Both the position numbers and the translations under genes were made by a program. From Rhizobium herbae (GTDB lineage Bacteria; Pseudomonadota; Alphaproteobacteria; Rhizobiales; Rhizobiaceae), in the NCBI RefSeq assembly GCF_017873135.1, contig NZ_JAGGJV010000010.1:186001-250000 (forward strand): DNA of 64,000 nt, read 5' to 3'. Every line of letters begins with the position of its first letter. Position 1 is the first letter of the stretch. Of the stretch, positions 1 through 9,934 are shown in pieces. The notes under the pieces are model-generated. The model was not told where the DNA came from, did no database searches, and saw only the letters and a list, made by a program, of their open reading frames with translations.

Positions 1-109
1 AAACCGCGCTGTCGCGGTGTCCGGCATGCCTTGTCGAAGTGTCGCACGGCCACTAGGAGTGATCCCGTCAGCCGTTTTGTTCCCTTAAAAGCTCTGCGGC
101 TCTTTTTAT

Positions 110-151
110 TAAGTCAATTGCTTTGACTTATTTCTTGTTCAATATTCTAAT
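110..151 (+). promoter_or_regulatory. Promoter and probable operator of the ROK regulator gene
   Basis: A perfect inverted repeat (TAAGTCAA at 110-117, TTGACTTA at 123-130, 5-nt spacer) overlaps a sigma70-like promoter: -35 TTGACT at 123-128, 17-nt spacer, -10 TCTAAT at 146-151. The right arm of the repeat covers the -35 box, which suggests autorepression by the ROK protein encoded just downstream. Elements are seen; binding is inferred. Confidence 0.5.
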
Positions 152-173
152 GGTGTCAAGAGGAATTTCCGGG

Positions 174-1400
174 ATGAACGAGATGCGGCCGATCCGGGCC
201 AAGAGTGGCACCAACCAGGAGGGCACCAGCGCCCACAACCGCCGCGTCATGATCGACGCGCTGCGGCTGAACGGGCAATTATCGCGAGCCGATCTCGCCC
301 GGGCGACGAAGCTCACCAAGCAGACGGTATCCAACATCATCGAGGATCTGGAACAGGATGGGCTGGTGGTGTCGCTGGCAGCCGTTCGCAACGGCCGTGG
401 CCAGCCCTCGACTCCCTATCGGCTGGTGCCGGACGGCGCCTTCGCCATTGGCCTGCAGATCGACCGGCATGTCACCCGGGCGATCGCGGTTGATCTCGTC
501 GGCACCGTGCTGGTGCGCGCCCAGGCAAACCTGCCGCCGGGCGGCCCGGCCAATGGCGCCAAGGTCATCCTCGATCTCATCGAACATGTCCGGACCGAAC
601 TCGCCGGCGTCGCCGATCAGGCCGAAAAGCGGCTTGTCGGCCTCGGCGTCGCCATGCCCGGTCCGTTCGGGCTGGCGACCGACAATGACGATCAGTGGAT
701 GATGGCCGCCTGGCAGAACTTTCCGCTGCTCGAAACGCTCGCCGCCGGCACCGGACTTGAAGTCGCGCTTCAGAACGACGCCACCGCCTGCGCAACCGCC
801 GAGCGCATGGTCGGCGCGGCCCATGGTATCGACCATGCTGTCTGCCTTTATGTCGGCTACGGCATCGGTGCCGGCCTTATCCTCAACGGCGAACTCTATG
901 CCGGCGGCAACGGCAATGCCGGCGAAATCGGCATGGTGCTTTTGCCACCCAGCGCCCGGCACCCAACGCAGGCCTCGCTCGAACACCGCGCGTCGCTCGC
1001 CTCGCTCTACCAGCACCTCGGTGCCGATCCGGCCGAGCCGGGCCTTCACGAGCGGCTGAACACATTGGTGAACAACGACGATCCGGCGGTTGTGTCATGG
1101 ATCGATGCTGCCGCCGAAGAGCTGCGCTGGGGCGTGCAGCTTATCGAGACGATCTTCGACCCTCAGACCGTCATCCTGTGTTCCAGCGGGCCGGAGATAC
1201 TCACCCGCAAGCTGTTCGAGGCCATCCCTCCGCTGCTGCCGTCCAACGCCGACCGCCCGGACCGGTCAGCGCCGCGCCTGCAACTGGGGATGACCGACCC
1301 GTGGTCGGTTGCACTCGGCGCCGCCGCCGAACCGATCAGCCGAGCCTTCGACCCGCGCTTTTCGGCCATCCTCAAGACGCGAGCCAATGCGCTGGGCTGA
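174..1400 (+). CDS. ROK-family transcriptional regulator (NagC/XylR type)
   Basis: A 408-aa DNA-binding sugar-responsive regulator. The N-terminal winged helix-turn-helix lies at about residues 20-65 (LSRADLARATKLTKQTVSN). It is followed by a ROK sugar-kinase-like domain with QNDATACA and the GNAGEIG signature. The usual ROK zinc motif (CxCGxxGC) that follows GEIG is missing; the stretch there is PPSARHPTQ. The start at 174 is chosen because AAGAGGAA (158-165) lies 8 nt upstream; an upstream in-frame ATG at 123 would put the start inside the promoter repeat. It probably controls a carbohydrate operon, either its own or the polyol operon further right. Its stop is only 3 bases from the stop of the convergent DUF1772 gene. 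Family is confident; ligand unknown. Confidence 0.88.
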   Translation: MNEMRPIRAKSGTNQEGTSAHNRRVMIDALRLNGQLSRADLARATKLTKQTVSNIIEDLEQDGLVVSLAAVRNGRGQPSTPYRLVPDGAFAIGLQIDRHVTRAIAVDLVGTVLVRAQANLPPGGPANGAKVILDLIEHVRTELAGVADQAEKRLVGLGVAMPGPFGLATDNDDQWMMAAWQNFPLLETLAAGTGLEVALQNDATACATAERMVGAAHGIDHAVCLYVGYGIGAGLILNGELYAGGNGNAGEIGMVLLPPSARHPTQASLEHRASLASLYQHLGADPAEPGLHERLNTLVNNDDPAVVSWIDAAAEELRWGVQLIETIFDPQTVILCSSGPEILTRKLFEAIPPLLPSNADRPDRSAPRLQLGMTDPWSVALGAAAEPISRAFDPRFSAILKTRANALG

Positions 1401-1403
1401 CGT

Positions 1404-1889
1404 TCAGGCTGCGCGAAAGGCCATGACGAAACAGCCCAATGCGCCGATGGACGACAGGGTGCGCACATGGTTCCACCGGACCCAATCGACCAGATAGGTC
1501 GACGACCACAGGCGGGCGGCTTCGTCGCTGCCCGGCTGCAACGCTTCGAGCGCATTGTTCATCGGCACATTGAAGACCATCGTCACCAGGATCGTCCCAC
1601 CGAGAAAGAGGAGCCCGCCGGCGATCAGGTAAATCCGCGCCGGGCCGCCATGGACGAAGCCGCCGGCAACGAGGACAAGCGACAGAACTGCCGTCCCCAT
1701 GAAGGCGAGCAGGAATAATGGATTGAGGATCACCACGTTGATCGCCTGCATGGCGGCGATGCCCTGCTCGGCGGGCAAGCGTCCGAGCGCGCCCATGATG
1801 CAGACGGAGAAGATGAAGAACAGGCCGGCATTGATGCCGGCGCCGAGCGCCGCCGAAAAGATCAGCAAGGGGAAAAGCGCAGCCATCAT
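1404..1889 (-). CDS. DUF1772 (anthrone oxygenase-like) integral membrane protein
   Basis: A 161-aa protein with four predicted membrane helices, for example [19 protein letters not shown] near the N terminus, then [19 protein letters not shown], a middle glycine-rich segment, and a C-terminal helix. The arrangement and motifs ([10 protein letters not shown], then a W-rich loop [12 protein letters not shown]) fit DUF1772, which includes anthrone-oxygenase-like proteins. Function here is unknown. The start at 1889 has GGGAGG 7 nt upstream; an in-frame ATG at 1886 is also possible. It is the last gene on the minus strand before the ROK gene and is separated from the GMC gene by about 130 bases, so it may or may not belong to that operon. 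Confidence 0.72.
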   Translation of the reverse strand: MMAALFPLLIFSAALGAGINAGLFFIFSVCIMGALGRLPAEQGIAAMQAINVVILNPLFLLAFMGTAVLSLVLVAGGFVHGGPARIYLIAGGLLFLGGTILVTMVFNVPMNNALEALQPGSDEAARLWSSTYLVDWVRWNHVRTLSSIGALGCFVMAFRAA

Positions 1890-2021
1890 TTCAGATCCTC
1901 CCAGATACCGGTTGCAGCCGTTTCGCGGCGCCCGGTCGTACCGTAAGGAAACTGCGGCGTATAAGATTGTCAACCGACAAGCCAGACTGAAGCGCCCGCC
2001 CCTCGCCACAGCGGGTTCGCA

Positions 2022-3647
2022 TCAAAGGCCTGAAGAAATCAGCTCCGCAGCCTTTTCGGCAATCATGATCACTGGCGAATTGGTATTGCCCGAGACGATC
2101 GTCGGCATGATGGAGGCGTCCACCACCCGCAATTTCGCCAGCCCATGCACCCGCAACTGCGGATCGACCACCGCCATCGTATCGCTGCCCATCTTGCAGG
2201 TGCCGACCGGGTGAAAGATCGTTGTCGCAATGTCGCCGACGCGGCGGATCAGGTCCTCATCGCTCTGATATTCCGTTCCCGGCAGCATCTCCTGTGGCCG
2301 GTATTTGCGGATCGCCCCGGCCTGCATCAAACGGCGGGCCTGACGGATGGAATTGGTCGCGACAATCCGGTCGCCTTCGGTCGAAAGATAGTTCGGCCGG
2401 ATTTCCGGGGCGACAGAAAGCTCCGGCCCGCCGATATGGACAGTGCCCCGGCTTTCCGGCCGCAGGTTGCAGACGGACACGGTGACGGCGGGGAACTTAT
2501 GCAGCGGCTCGCCGAGCCGGTCGGTGCTGAGCGGCTGCACGTGATATTCGAGATCGGCCGTCGCCACCGCCGGATCGCTCTTGGCAAAGATGCCGAGCTG
2601 GCTCGGCGCCATCGACAGCGGTCCGGACCGACGCAGCATATATTCGAGCCCCATGCCGGCCCGCGTGAACAGGTTGTGATAGAGCTGGTTCAGCGTCTTT
2701 GCACCCTCAATCCGGAAGACCGTGCGAATCTGCAGATGGTCCTGCAGGTTTTCACCAACACCCGGAAGGTCGTGAGTTGGTTCGATTCCGGCACGGGACA
2801 ACACATCCGGCCGGCCGATCCCTGAAAGCTCCAGAATTTTCGGCGAGTTGATCGCCCCGGCGGACAGAATGACCTCGCGGCTGGCATGGGCGAAATGGGT
2901 CTGCCCGTTCAGCCGGAACCGCACGCCGGTCACCATCCTGCCGTCGAACTCCAGCCGCTCGGTTTCAGCACCGGTCAGTACGCGCAAGTTAGCCCGCTTC
3001 ATCGCCGGGCGTAGGAAAGCCTTGGTGGTGTTCCAGCGCAGGCCGCCGCGCTGGTTGACCTCGAAATAGCCCGACCCCTCATTGTCGCCGTCGTTGAAAT
3101 CGTCGGTTTTGCGAATACCGAGTTCTTCGGCGGCATCGCGAAAGGCGTCGAGGATCGGCCAGGAGAGACGCTGCTTTTCCACCCGCCATTCGCCGCCCGC
3201 ACCGTGCATCGGAGATTTGCCGCGATAATTGTCCTCGGATTTGAGGAAAAAAGGCAGCACGTCGTCCCAGCCCCAGCCGGAATTACCCGCCTGCCGCCAA
3301 CCGTCATAGTCGGCAGCCTGCCCACGCATATAGATCATGCCGTTGATCGACGAGCAGCCGCCCAGCACCTTTCCACGCGGATACGGCAAAGATCGGCCGT
3401 TCAACCCGGCTTCCGCCGCCGTCTTCATCATCCAGTCGGTGCGCGGATTGCCCATACAGTAGAGATAGCCGATCGGCACATGCACCCAGTGATACCGGTC
3501 GCTTCCACCAGCCTCAAGCAAAAGCACGCGGTTCTTCGGATCGGCCGAGAGCCGGTTGGCCAGAACGCATCCCGCCGATCCCGCCCCGACAACGATGAAA
3601 TCGTAGCTTCCTGCATCAATGGCCTGATCATTCACATGCATGTTCAC
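2022..3647 (-). CDS. GMC-family FAD-dependent alcohol/choline dehydrogenase-like oxidoreductase
   Basis: A 541-aa flavoprotein of the glucose-methanol-choline family, at the family's usual length. The FAD-binding dinucleotide fold is at about residues 18-50 ([16 protein letters not shown], then LLLEAGG). The GMC signatures [13 protein letters not shown] and [15 protein letters not shown] are present, and the catalytic histidine region HPVGTCKMG and [15 protein letters not shown] lie near the C terminus. It oxidises an alcohol to an aldehyde or ketone. The start is GTG at 3647, overlapping the kinase stop (GTGA), with GGGAG 7 nt upstream; ATG at 3641 is an alternative. As the last gene of the polyol-type operon it probably acts on the imported polyol or a derivative. 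Substrate cannot be read from the sequence. Confidence 0.88.
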   Translation of the reverse strand: MNMHVNDQAIDAGSYDFIVVGAGSAGCVLANRLSADPKNRVLLLEAGGSDRYHWVHVPIGYLYCMGNPRTDWMMKTAAEAGLNGRSLPYPRGKVLGGCSSINGMIYMRGQAADYDGWRQAGNSGWGWDDVLPFFLKSEDNYRGKSPMHGAGGEWRVEKQRLSWPILDAFRDAAEELGIRKTDDFNDGDNEGSGYFEVNQRGGLRWNTTKAFLRPAMKRANLRVLTGAETERLEFDGRMVTGVRFRLNGQTHFAHASREVILSAGAINSPKILELSGIGRPDVLSRAGIEPTHDLPGVGENLQDHLQIRTVFRIEGAKTLNQLYHNLFTRAGMGLEYMLRRSGPLSMAPSQLGIFAKSDPAVATADLEYHVQPLSTDRLGEPLHKFPAVTVSVCNLRPESRGTVHIGGPELSVAPEIRPNYLSTEGDRIVATNSIRQARRLMQAGAIRKYRPQEMLPGTEYQSDEDLIRRVGDIATTIFHPVGTCKMGSDTMAVVDPQLRVHGLAKLRVVDASIMPTIVSGNTNSPVIMIAEKAAELISSGL

Positions 3648-5173
3648 GCCGCCACTCCCGCAACAACAGGCTGCACCGCCGTCAAACGCCGCCAGAGCGG
3701 TGCCATCGCGTCAGTGATATCGTTATAGAGAGCGTAGCGCCGCGCATAATGCGCCTCAAGCGAGACGTTCGGACGATAATGCCGCTCGGTCTGCACCATC
3801 GCCGCCGCACCCGCATCGAAATCAGCGAAGATACCGACGCCGGTTCCGGCCGCAATCGCCGCCCCCAGTGCACCGGTTTCCCGCGACCGGGCCACAGTAA
3901 CGGAAACGCCGAGCACATCGGCAAAGATCTGCGGCCAGATCAGGCTGCGCGATCCGCCACCGGAGAGAACCGCCTCGTTGAATACGGCGCCGGCCTTGCG
4001 GATCGTCTCGATATGCGCGCGATGACCGAAGACGACCCCTTCGAGCAGCGCGCGAACGAGATGCCCCTTGGTGTGCCAGCCGGCAATGCCATAGAAACCT
4101 GCCCGCGCATGGCCGTCCTGCTGCGCGCCATAGAGATACGGATGGTAGAGCGGATCGTCCGTCGCGGGCTCGACCGCGCCTGCCAGCGCGCAAGCTGCAT
4201 CGAACGGCGAAACACCTTCCGTATGCTCGCCTTCGAAGAATTCCCTGACCAGCCATTCGAGATTGGCGGCCGAGGTGGCACTGTTTTCCATCGCCATATA
4301 GCGGCTGCGATCGAAGGTCGAGGACATGAACACCGGTCCGTCAAGGTCGGGACCGTCGATGATCACCTGGTTGATGCTCCAGGTGCCGGCAATGATCGAG
4401 GCGCTGCCGGTGCGCGTCACGCCTGAGCCGAGCGCCGAGGCAACGACGTCGAACAGCCCGCCGACCACGGGCGTGCCGGCAGCAAGCCCGGTTTGCCTGG
4501 CCACCTCCTCCGTGACCGTGCCGGCAATGTCGGCACTTTCGATCAACGGCGGCAGGAGGTCCAAACAATCGCCGAGGCCATAGGCCTCCATCAGCGCCTT
4601 GTCGTAGCGGCGCTTAGCAAGATCGAGCAGGCCGGCACCGGACATATCCGACACTTCGCTGACACGCTCGCCGGTGAGGCGGTTGACGATGAAATCCTTG
4701 GAGAAGAACACCGTGCCGATCCGGTTGAACTGCTCCGGGCGGTAACGCTTCAGCCAGGCCAGCAATGTCGGCGTCTGCGATGGCCACGGCCGCTGACGGG
4801 CAATCGGATAGGTCCGGTCGCCGATTCCGGATTCGCGCCACTCATCGACCAGTCCTGCCGCCCGCGTATCGATTGACTGGATACCAAGCAGCGGCGCGCC
4901 GTCGCGATCGAGCGCATAGAGACCGTTGCCATGCCCGGCGCAACCGATCGCGGCGATCTCCTCCGGCTGGATCTTTGCCTTTTCGATGCAGGCGCGGATG
5001 ACCTGCCTTGCATTCGCCCACAGTTCGTCAAGCCCGCGCTCGACATGGCCGGGACACGGCATGCGGCTGTGCCCTTCTTGGGACGCAGCGGCGATTTCGT
5101 TGCCCGCCCGGTCGAAAATCACCGCCTTGATCACGGTGTTTCCGGCGTCGAGCCCCAATAGATATTGTTTCAT
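3644..5173 (-). CDS. FGGY-family carbohydrate kinase (L-xylulose/erythritol kinase-like)
   Basis: A 509-aa ATP-dependent sugar or polyol kinase. It starts with the phosphate-1 motif [18 protein letters not shown], carries the central FGGY-N/C junction ([19 protein letters not shown]) and the C-terminal signature [20 protein letters not shown]. Overall layout resembles LyxK and EryA, with CAGHGNGLY in the sugar site. The start at 5173 has GGGAGGGGG close upstream. It overlaps the GMC gene by 4 bases and lies downstream of a RIME-like repeat that separates it from the aldolase gene. Expected role: phosphorylation of the imported polyol or ketose before oxidation by the GlpD-like enzyme. Substrate is inferred only. 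Confidence 0.9.
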   Translation of the reverse strand: MKQYLLGLDAGNTVIKAVIFDRAGNEIAAASQEGHSRMPCPGHVERGLDELWANARQVIRACIEKAKIQPEEIAAIGCAGHGNGLYALDRDGAPLLGIQSIDTRAAGLVDEWRESGIGDRTYPIARQRPWPSQTPTLLAWLKRYRPEQFNRIGTVFFSKDFIVNRLTGERVSEVSDMSGAGLLDLAKRRYDKALMEAYGLGDCLDLLPPLIESADIAGTVTEEVARQTGLAAGTPVVGGLFDVVASALGSGVTRTGSASIIAGTWSINQVIIDGPDLDGPVFMSSTFDRSRYMAMENSATSAANLEWLVREFFEGEHTEGVSPFDAACALAGAVEPATDDPLYHPYLYGAQQDGHARAGFYGIAGWHTKGHLVRALLEGVVFGHRAHIETIRKAGAVFNEAVLSGGGSRSLIWPQIFADVLGVSVTVARSRETGALGAAIAAGTGVGIFADFDAGAAAMVQTERHYRPNVSLEAHYARRYALYNDITDAMAPLWRRLTAVQPVVAGVAA

Positions 5174-5239
5174 TCTGCCCCCTCCCAAGGTTCTGACAGT
5201 CTTGCGCGGTTCGGGCAGAAAGCCCAGCGCCGATCCCCT

Positions 5240-5359
5240 CTTCTCCCCAGCGGGGAGAAGGTTGCCCGAAGGGCCGGATGAGGGGGCGGCAGGCTCTGAA
5301 TTCGCCGCCCCCTCATCGCCTCGCATACGCTCGGCACTTCTCCCCGGTGGGGATCACCC
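5240..5359. repeat. RIME-like intergenic palindrome cluster
   Basis: Several palindromes lie between the aldolase and kinase genes: CTTCTCCCC/GGGGAGAAG (5240-5260, 3-nt loop), a 13-bp perfect pair ATGAGGGGGCGGC (5278-5290) and GCCGCCCCCTCAT (5304-5316), and a further CTTCTCCCC-GG-TGGGG unit near 5339-5353. The sequence (CTCTTCTCCCC...GGATGAGGGGGCG) matches the known Rhizobium-specific intergenic mosaic elements. It probably folds in the operon mRNA and may uncouple expression of the kinase and GMC genes from the upstream genes. Confidence 0.75.
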
Positions 5360-5360
5360 C

Positions 5361-6203
5361 TTACCCCTGCTGATAGAGCGCAAATGCCTGTTCGCCGCTG
5401 GCGTTATCATGGATGATCGCCATCAGCCCGCGCACCACGGCACTCGGATTGGCGTGCTGGTAGATGTTGCGCCCATAGACCATGCCCATTGCGCCCTGCC
5501 GCATCAAGGCCGCGGATTTGTCGAACACGGCGCGCAAATCTTCCTTGCCGCCGCCGCGCACCAGAACCGGGCATCTGGCCGCTTCCACGACCCTGTGGAA
5601 ATCTTGCGGGTTGTCGGTCGGGTCGGCCTTGACGATATCGGCGCCCATCTCGCGTGCGAGCCGCGTCAGCGTGACGATCTTGTCGGCATCGCCATCGACC
5701 ATATAGCCGCCCTTCTCAGTCACCGGCTGCATCACCAGCGGCTCGATCATCAGCGGCATGCCGTATTTGTCGCAATCGGCCCGCACGCGGGAAATGTTCT
5801 GCACGCACTGGCGAAACAGGTCCGGCTCGTCCGGCAGCATGAACAGGTTGACGACGACGCAGGCCGCATCCATCTCGAGCGCGCCGATCAGCGGCTCGGC
5901 TTCGTTCTGCAGCACCGCCCACATGTCGCGGTGGCGGATACGGTTATACGGATTGCCCATGTCGATGCGCATCACCAGCGCCGGCTTGTCCTTGCCGGGA
6001 ACGTCCTGCAACAGGTCCGCCTGGCCATAATTCATCTGGATGGCATCCGGTCCGGCAGAAACCAGCGCCTTGACGACAGCCTGAATGTCCTCCAGCCCGT
6101 TGAGGAAGGACGGTTCGTTGCAGACGCCGTGATCAATCGCCACGTCGAGGCAGCGGCCGCTGCCGAACAGCCGGTTCATCCGGACTTTGCTGTTGTGTCG
6201 CAT
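5361..6203 (-). CDS. Class I aldolase of the DeoC/LacD/LsrF family
   Basis: A 280-aa TIM-barrel aldolase. The probable Schiff-base lysine is in GADIVKADPTDNP; VLVRGGGKED and the phosphate-binding end GMVYGRNIYQH are typical of the LsrF/LacD/archaeal FBP aldolase group. It should cleave or form a ketose phosphate. The start at 6203 is preferred because AAGGAG lies 6-7 nt upstream; an ATG at 6179 overlapping the GlpD stop is possible but would remove MRHNSKVR. It overlaps the GlpD-like gene by 28 bases and precedes the RIME element. Together with the kinase and dehydrogenase it suggests a phosphorylated ketose intermediate split to C2/C3 units. Confidence 0.85.
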   Translation of the reverse strand: MRHNSKVRMNRLFGSGRCLDVAIDHGVCNEPSFLNGLEDIQAVVKALVSAGPDAIQMNYGQADLLQDVPGKDKPALVMRIDMGNPYNRIRHRDMWAVLQNEAEPLIGALEMDAACVVVNLFMLPDEPDLFRQCVQNISRVRADCDKYGMPLMIEPLVMQPVTEKGGYMVDGDADKIVTLTRLAREMGADIVKADPTDNPQDFHRVVEAARCPVLVRGGGKEDLRAVFDKSAALMRQGAMGMVYGRNIYQHANPSAVVRGLMAIIHDNASGEQAFALYQQG

Positions 6204-7924
6204 TCTGTGCTCCTTGGTTCGTTCCTTGCGGAAAGCATATTTTCATCGATGCCGTGGCGTTCGCTGAGAAGGGTGAGAAAACGGGTCCGCTCGCTGGCGC
6301 GCTGCGCCATCGTCCAGCGCTTTTCCTGCGCCAGGAGGTTGAGTACGGCGTCCATCATGGCGAGCGAGAGTTCGCCCGAGACGGCGAGTGTCGTGCGCCG
6401 CAAAAGCAGGTCGTCGAGATGTTCGACGGCTTCATCGCGGATCAGAAACTGCAATTCGCGCGCCGAGTAACCGGTATGCGGCAGCGGCATATCGGGGCCT
6501 GCGGCGATGAAATCGGCGATTGCTTCGGCATCCGTGCCGTAACGACCGAAAAGCTCAACTACGCGCCTAGCGGACAGGCCGGTTGCAGCGGCCAGATGCG
6601 ATATCCATGCGGCCCGATCAGAAGGAAATGCCCGCCCGCCGCCGATCGGCCTGTCGGTTGTTGCGACACGCCGTTGCCTGCCGAGTTTTTCCAGCGCCAT
6701 ATCGGCCGCCAGCTCTCCGAACGACCGGAACGTCGTCCACTTGCCGCCGATCATGCACAGCACCGGCGGCCCACCATCCTTGGTTTCAACGACCGTGCAG
6801 AAATGATCGCGTGGAATGCGGCCGGTAAAACTGTCGGTGCTGGCAGGCAGCGGCCGCACTCCAGCAAACTGGAAGACGATCTCCTGGGGCCTGATCTTGA
6901 TATCCGGCAGCACGAACGCGAGCGATTGCAGGATATAGTCCCGCTCGTCGGCCTCGCAGCGCACGCTCTCCGGATCGTCGACGCGGATATCAGTGGAGCC
7001 GACCAGAACCTTGCCGAGATAGGGAAAGAGGATACAGATCCGCCCGTCTTCGTTCTCGTAGTAGATCATGTGATCGGCGAGAGCCGCGCGCAGCTCGTCA
7101 TTGTCGATGATCAGGTGCGAGCCCTTGGTGCCGCCCATCAGCGGTGCCGGCCGTGCGTCCGACGAAAACAGGGTTTGATTGGCAATGTCGATCCAGCCGC
7201 CGGTGGCGTTGATGATCAACTTCGGCTCGACGAAAACCGCCGTGCCGCCGATACGATCCTCGATGCGATACCGGCCGTCTTCGGTCCGGCGCAGTTCCGC
7301 ATAATTCAGCGCCATGGCCCCCAAGGTCGCTGCGAGACCATCCTGCAACAGCTCAATACCCAGCCGCTCCGGATGGCTGACCCAGGCGTCGAAATAGGTG
7401 GCGGAACTCTTGATATCAGGATTGAGCGCCGGCCACTTGGTCAGGGTCGTGCGCCGCCCGCGAAACTGGTGGCGCGGCATCAGCGCCCGCTTGCGCGTCA
7501 GGAAATCATAGATACTGAGGCCCGCCTTGATGGCAACCGCGCCCCGGCGGCTCGGCCGGCGACTGAGCCCCAGGAACCGGACGATGCCATTGCCGAGACC
7601 GGAAAAGATATCGAACACCGGCACCGTCGTCGGCAGCGGCGCGACATAATGCGGCGCGTTGCGCAACAGCCGGTCGCGCTCGACCAGCGATTCCTGCACC
7701 AGCTTGAATTCGCCGTTTTCCAGGTAGCGTAGCCCGCCATGCACCATGCGCGACAGCGCCGAACTGGCTCCGGAGCAATAGTCGTGCTTTTCGACGAGCA
7801 GCACGTTCAGCCCCTGCAGCGCCAGCTCCCGGAAGACGCTGATGCCGTTGATGCCGCCGCCGATGACACACACGTCCACCTTCGGGCTCTGGCGGAGCCC
7901 GTCCAATATCTCTTCACGTTTCAT
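6176..7924 (-). CDS. GlpD-like FAD-dependent polyol-phosphate/glycerol-3-phosphate dehydrogenase
   Basis: A 582-aa membrane-associated flavoprotein of the GlpD/EryB family. The FAD motif is VCVIGGGINGISVFRELA (residues 17-34), followed by GASSALSRMVHGGLRYLE, the classical G3PDH signature. The C-terminal DAO_C domain covers roughly residues 400-520. The family oxidises glycerol-3-phosphate or, for EryB, erythritol-4-phosphate, passing electrons to quinone. Presence beside an FGGY kinase and a SorC regulator is the arrangement of ery loci, so a polyol phosphate is the likely substrate. It is transcribed after the aldo/keto reductase with a 12-base gap, and overlaps the aldolase. Confidence 0.88.
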   Translation of the reverse strand: MKREEILDGLRQSPKVDVCVIGGGINGISVFRELALQGLNVLLVEKHDYCSGASSALSRMVHGGLRYLENGEFKLVQESLVERDRLLRNAPHYVAPLPTTVPVFDIFSGLGNGIVRFLGLSRRPSRRGAVAIKAGLSIYDFLTRKRALMPRHQFRGRRTTLTKWPALNPDIKSSATYFDAWVSHPERLGIELLQDGLAATLGAMALNYAELRRTEDGRYRIEDRIGGTAVFVEPKLIINATGGWIDIANQTLFSSDARPAPLMGGTKGSHLIIDNDELRAALADHMIYYENEDGRICILFPYLGKVLVGSTDIRVDDPESVRCEADERDYILQSLAFVLPDIKIRPQEIVFQFAGVRPLPASTDSFTGRIPRDHFCTVVETKDGGPPVLCMIGGKWTTFRSFGELAADMALEKLGRQRRVATTDRPIGGGRAFPSDRAAWISHLAAATGLSARRVVELFGRYGTDAEAIADFIAAGPDMPLPHTGYSARELQFLIRDEAVEHLDDLLLRRTTLAVSGELSLAMMDAVLNLLAQEKRWTMAQRASERTRFLTLLSERHGIDENMLSARNEPRSTECDTTAKSG

Positions 7925-7936
7925 GATGGCGATCCG

Positions 7937-8932
7937 CTACCTGTCCATATCAGTCAGTTTCGCCGTTATGGCCGTATCGATGGCGTCCAGCTCGGCCGCC
8001 TCCAGCCGGATGGTCCCGGCCCGCGCATTGTCGATTGCCTGCGCCGGATTGCGCGCGCCGCACAGCGCAAAGGTCACGCCGGGCTGAGCCAGCGTCCAGG
8101 CAATCACCGTCTGGGCGATGCTGGCGCCGTGTTTGTCCGCGATCGGCCGGATGGCATCGGCAAGCGCCGTTGCCTTCTCACGGTTGCCGACCGAAAAGCG
8201 CGGATTGTCCTTGCGCTGGTCGTCGCCGGAAAATACCCGATCCGGACCGATGGTGCCGGACAGCAGCCCCAGCGCCAGCGACGAATAGCTGAGCGTCGCG
8301 ATGCCGTTGGCCCTGGTCGACGGCAGAAGGTCCACCTCGATCTCGCGATCGATCATGCTGAACCGCTCCTGGATCGCATCGAGACCACCGGCTGCAATAT
8401 AGGCATCCAGGTCGTCCTTGCTGACATTGCTGGCCCCGATTGCCCGAATCTTGCCGGATATACGCAGGTCTTCCAGCGCCCGCATGGTTTCCTCGATCGG
8501 CGTCGTCGGGTCCTGCCAATGGGTGATGTAAAGGTCGATATGGTCGGTTCCGAGCCGTCCCAGGCTTTCCTCAACCTCGTGCACGATCGCATCGCGGCCG
8601 AGATAGCGGTGCACCGGCTTGCCGTCCTGATCGAAGAAATGCCGGCCCTTCTGCGTATGCCAGACAAGACCGCATTTGGTGGCGATCACGGCCTTGTCGC
8701 GGCGACCAACCAGCGCCTTGCCGACGATCTCCTCCGAGCGCCCCAGCCCATAGGCCGGTGCCGTATCGATCAGTGTCACCCCGGCATCAAGCGAGGCCTG
8801 AATTGCTGCGATAGATTCCTTTTCGTCGGTCCCGCCCCACATCCAGCCGCCGATCGCCCAGGTTCCAAGCCCGACTGCCGAGGCGGAAACGCCGGATTTG
8901 CCGATTTCGCGTGTCAATTGCTGCCCGCTCAT
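7937..8932 (-). CDS. Aldo/keto reductase
   Basis: A 331-aa NAD(P)H-dependent oxidoreductase with the AKR barrel. The tetrad region is visible: LIDTAPAYGLGRSEE (Asp, Tyr), VIATKCG (Lys) and YITHWQDP (His). The C-terminal cofactor segment includes GARNPAQAIDNA. It resembles the YajO/Tas-like AKRs found in sugar and polyol loci. ATG at 8932 overlaps the SorC stop (ATGA) and has GAAGGA 8 nt upstream, so it is preferred over ATG at 8938, which leaves only 2-3 nt. It probably interconverts a carbonyl and alcohol in the same pathway as the GMC and GlpD-like enzymes. Confidence 0.87.
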   Translation of the reverse strand: MSGQQLTREIGKSGVSASAVGLGTWAIGGWMWGGTDEKESIAAIQASLDAGVTLIDTAPAYGLGRSEEIVGKALVGRRDKAVIATKCGLVWHTQKGRHFFDQDGKPVHRYLGRDAIVHEVEESLGRLGTDHIDLYITHWQDPTTPIEETMRALEDLRISGKIRAIGASNVSKDDLDAYIAAGGLDAIQERFSMIDREIEVDLLPSTRANGIATLSYSSLALGLLSGTIGPDRVFSGDDQRKDNPRFSVGNREKATALADAIRPIADKHGASIAQTVIAWTLAQPGVTFALCGARNPAQAIDNARAGTIRLEAAELDAIDTAITAKLTDMDR

Positions 8933-9933
8933 GCCCATTTTCCTTCGCCATTCGCCAGTGCGAGAACCCGCGCACCCGTCGCCTCGTCGGTCACCAGCGT
9001 ATCCAGATGATTGCCCCGCAGCACGCTGAGGATCGGTCCCGCCTTGTTCGGCCCGCTCGCCACACCGATCTTGGTCGGAATCGACGCAAACTCGGGAAGC
9101 GTCAGCGATACCAGCGACCGGTTGAGGCTGTAGTCGCAGACCCGGCCCTGATCGTCGAGCAGATGCGCCAGCAGTTCGCAGGACGCGCCCGAACGCTCGA
9201 TTGCCGCACGATCGGTACTCGATGACGGATGCAGGTCGTAATAGCTGCTGTCGTCCGACAGGATCGAACCGATACCGACCACCGCGATCTTTGCCTCGCG
9301 CGCCCGTTTGAAGACGTCGGCAACGGAGCGCATATTGATCAGCATGCCGCGTTCCGCAGCGCTATCGGCAAACAGCGGCGCATGAATCTGGTAGGAGCGC
9401 CCGCCGAGCCGGTCAGCCATCATCGTCGAGACATGGTTCACGTCGGTATAATGCTTGCCCTGGACGCAGCCGGTCGCCGGGATCACCTCGACATCGAAGC
9501 GCCGCTGCGCATGCATGCCGGCAACCACGGCGCTGACGCCTTTGCCACCGGTAATGCAGATCGTGTCGCCGTCGATGATCTCCTCCAGCAACAGCCGGGC
9601 CGCCGCTTCGCCGACAGCCTGAAGCGCTGTCTGCGGATTGTCCGATACGGTCGGCACCACCACGGCGCGGCTGATGCCGCCGAGCGCCAGCAACCGCTCT
9701 TCCATGTCGACCAGCGGCTCGACCGGCGACTTGATCTTGATCTCGACCAGGCCGAGCTGGCGGCCGCGCTTGATCAAGCGGTTGACGGTAGCGTGCGAAA
9801 TACCGAGCTGGTCGGCGATCTGCGCCTGCGTCAGCCCTTCGAGGAAATGCAGGACCAGCGCCTGGTGCATCTGCCGGGCGATGACGATTTCCTCGCGCGG
9901 CGCATTGGCGGGTTTGAGCTTGGCTATTGGCAT
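8929..9933 (-). CDS. SorC/DeoR-family sugar-responsive transcriptional regulator
   Basis: A 334-aa regulator. The N-terminal helix-turn-helix is at about residues 34-55 (LTQAQIADQLGISHATVNRL), followed by a sugar-phosphate-binding SorC domain with VGEAAARLLLEEI, ITGGKG and VVGIGS. SorC proteins (EryD, LsrR, DeoR of Bacillus) bind phosphorylated sugars, which fits the kinase in this operon. It is encoded within the operon, between the permease and AKR genes, so feedback control is likely. A palindrome at 13737-13750 upstream of the operon is its best candidate site. Effector unknown. Confidence 0.88.
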   Translation of the reverse strand: MPIAKLKPANAPREEIVIARQMHQALVLHFLEGLTQAQIADQLGISHATVNRLIKRGRQLGLVEIKIKSPVEPLVDMEERLLALGGISRAVVVPTVSDNPQTALQAVGEAAARLLLEEIIDGDTICITGGKGVSAVVAGMHAQRRFDVEVIPATGCVQGKHYTDVNHVSTMMADRLGGRSYQIHAPLFADSAAERGMLINMRSVADVFKRAREAKIAVVGIGSILSDDSSYYDLHPSSSTDRAAIERSGASCELLAHLLDDQGRVCDYSLNRSLVSLTLPEFASIPTKIGVASGPNKAGPILSVLRGNHLDTLVTDEATGARVLALANGEGKWA

Positions 9934-9934
9934 A

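Noticed and set aside
60..110. Possible end of an upstream gene at the left window edge
   Set aside because: No open frame of useful length or recognisable motif is present in the first 110 bases on either strand.
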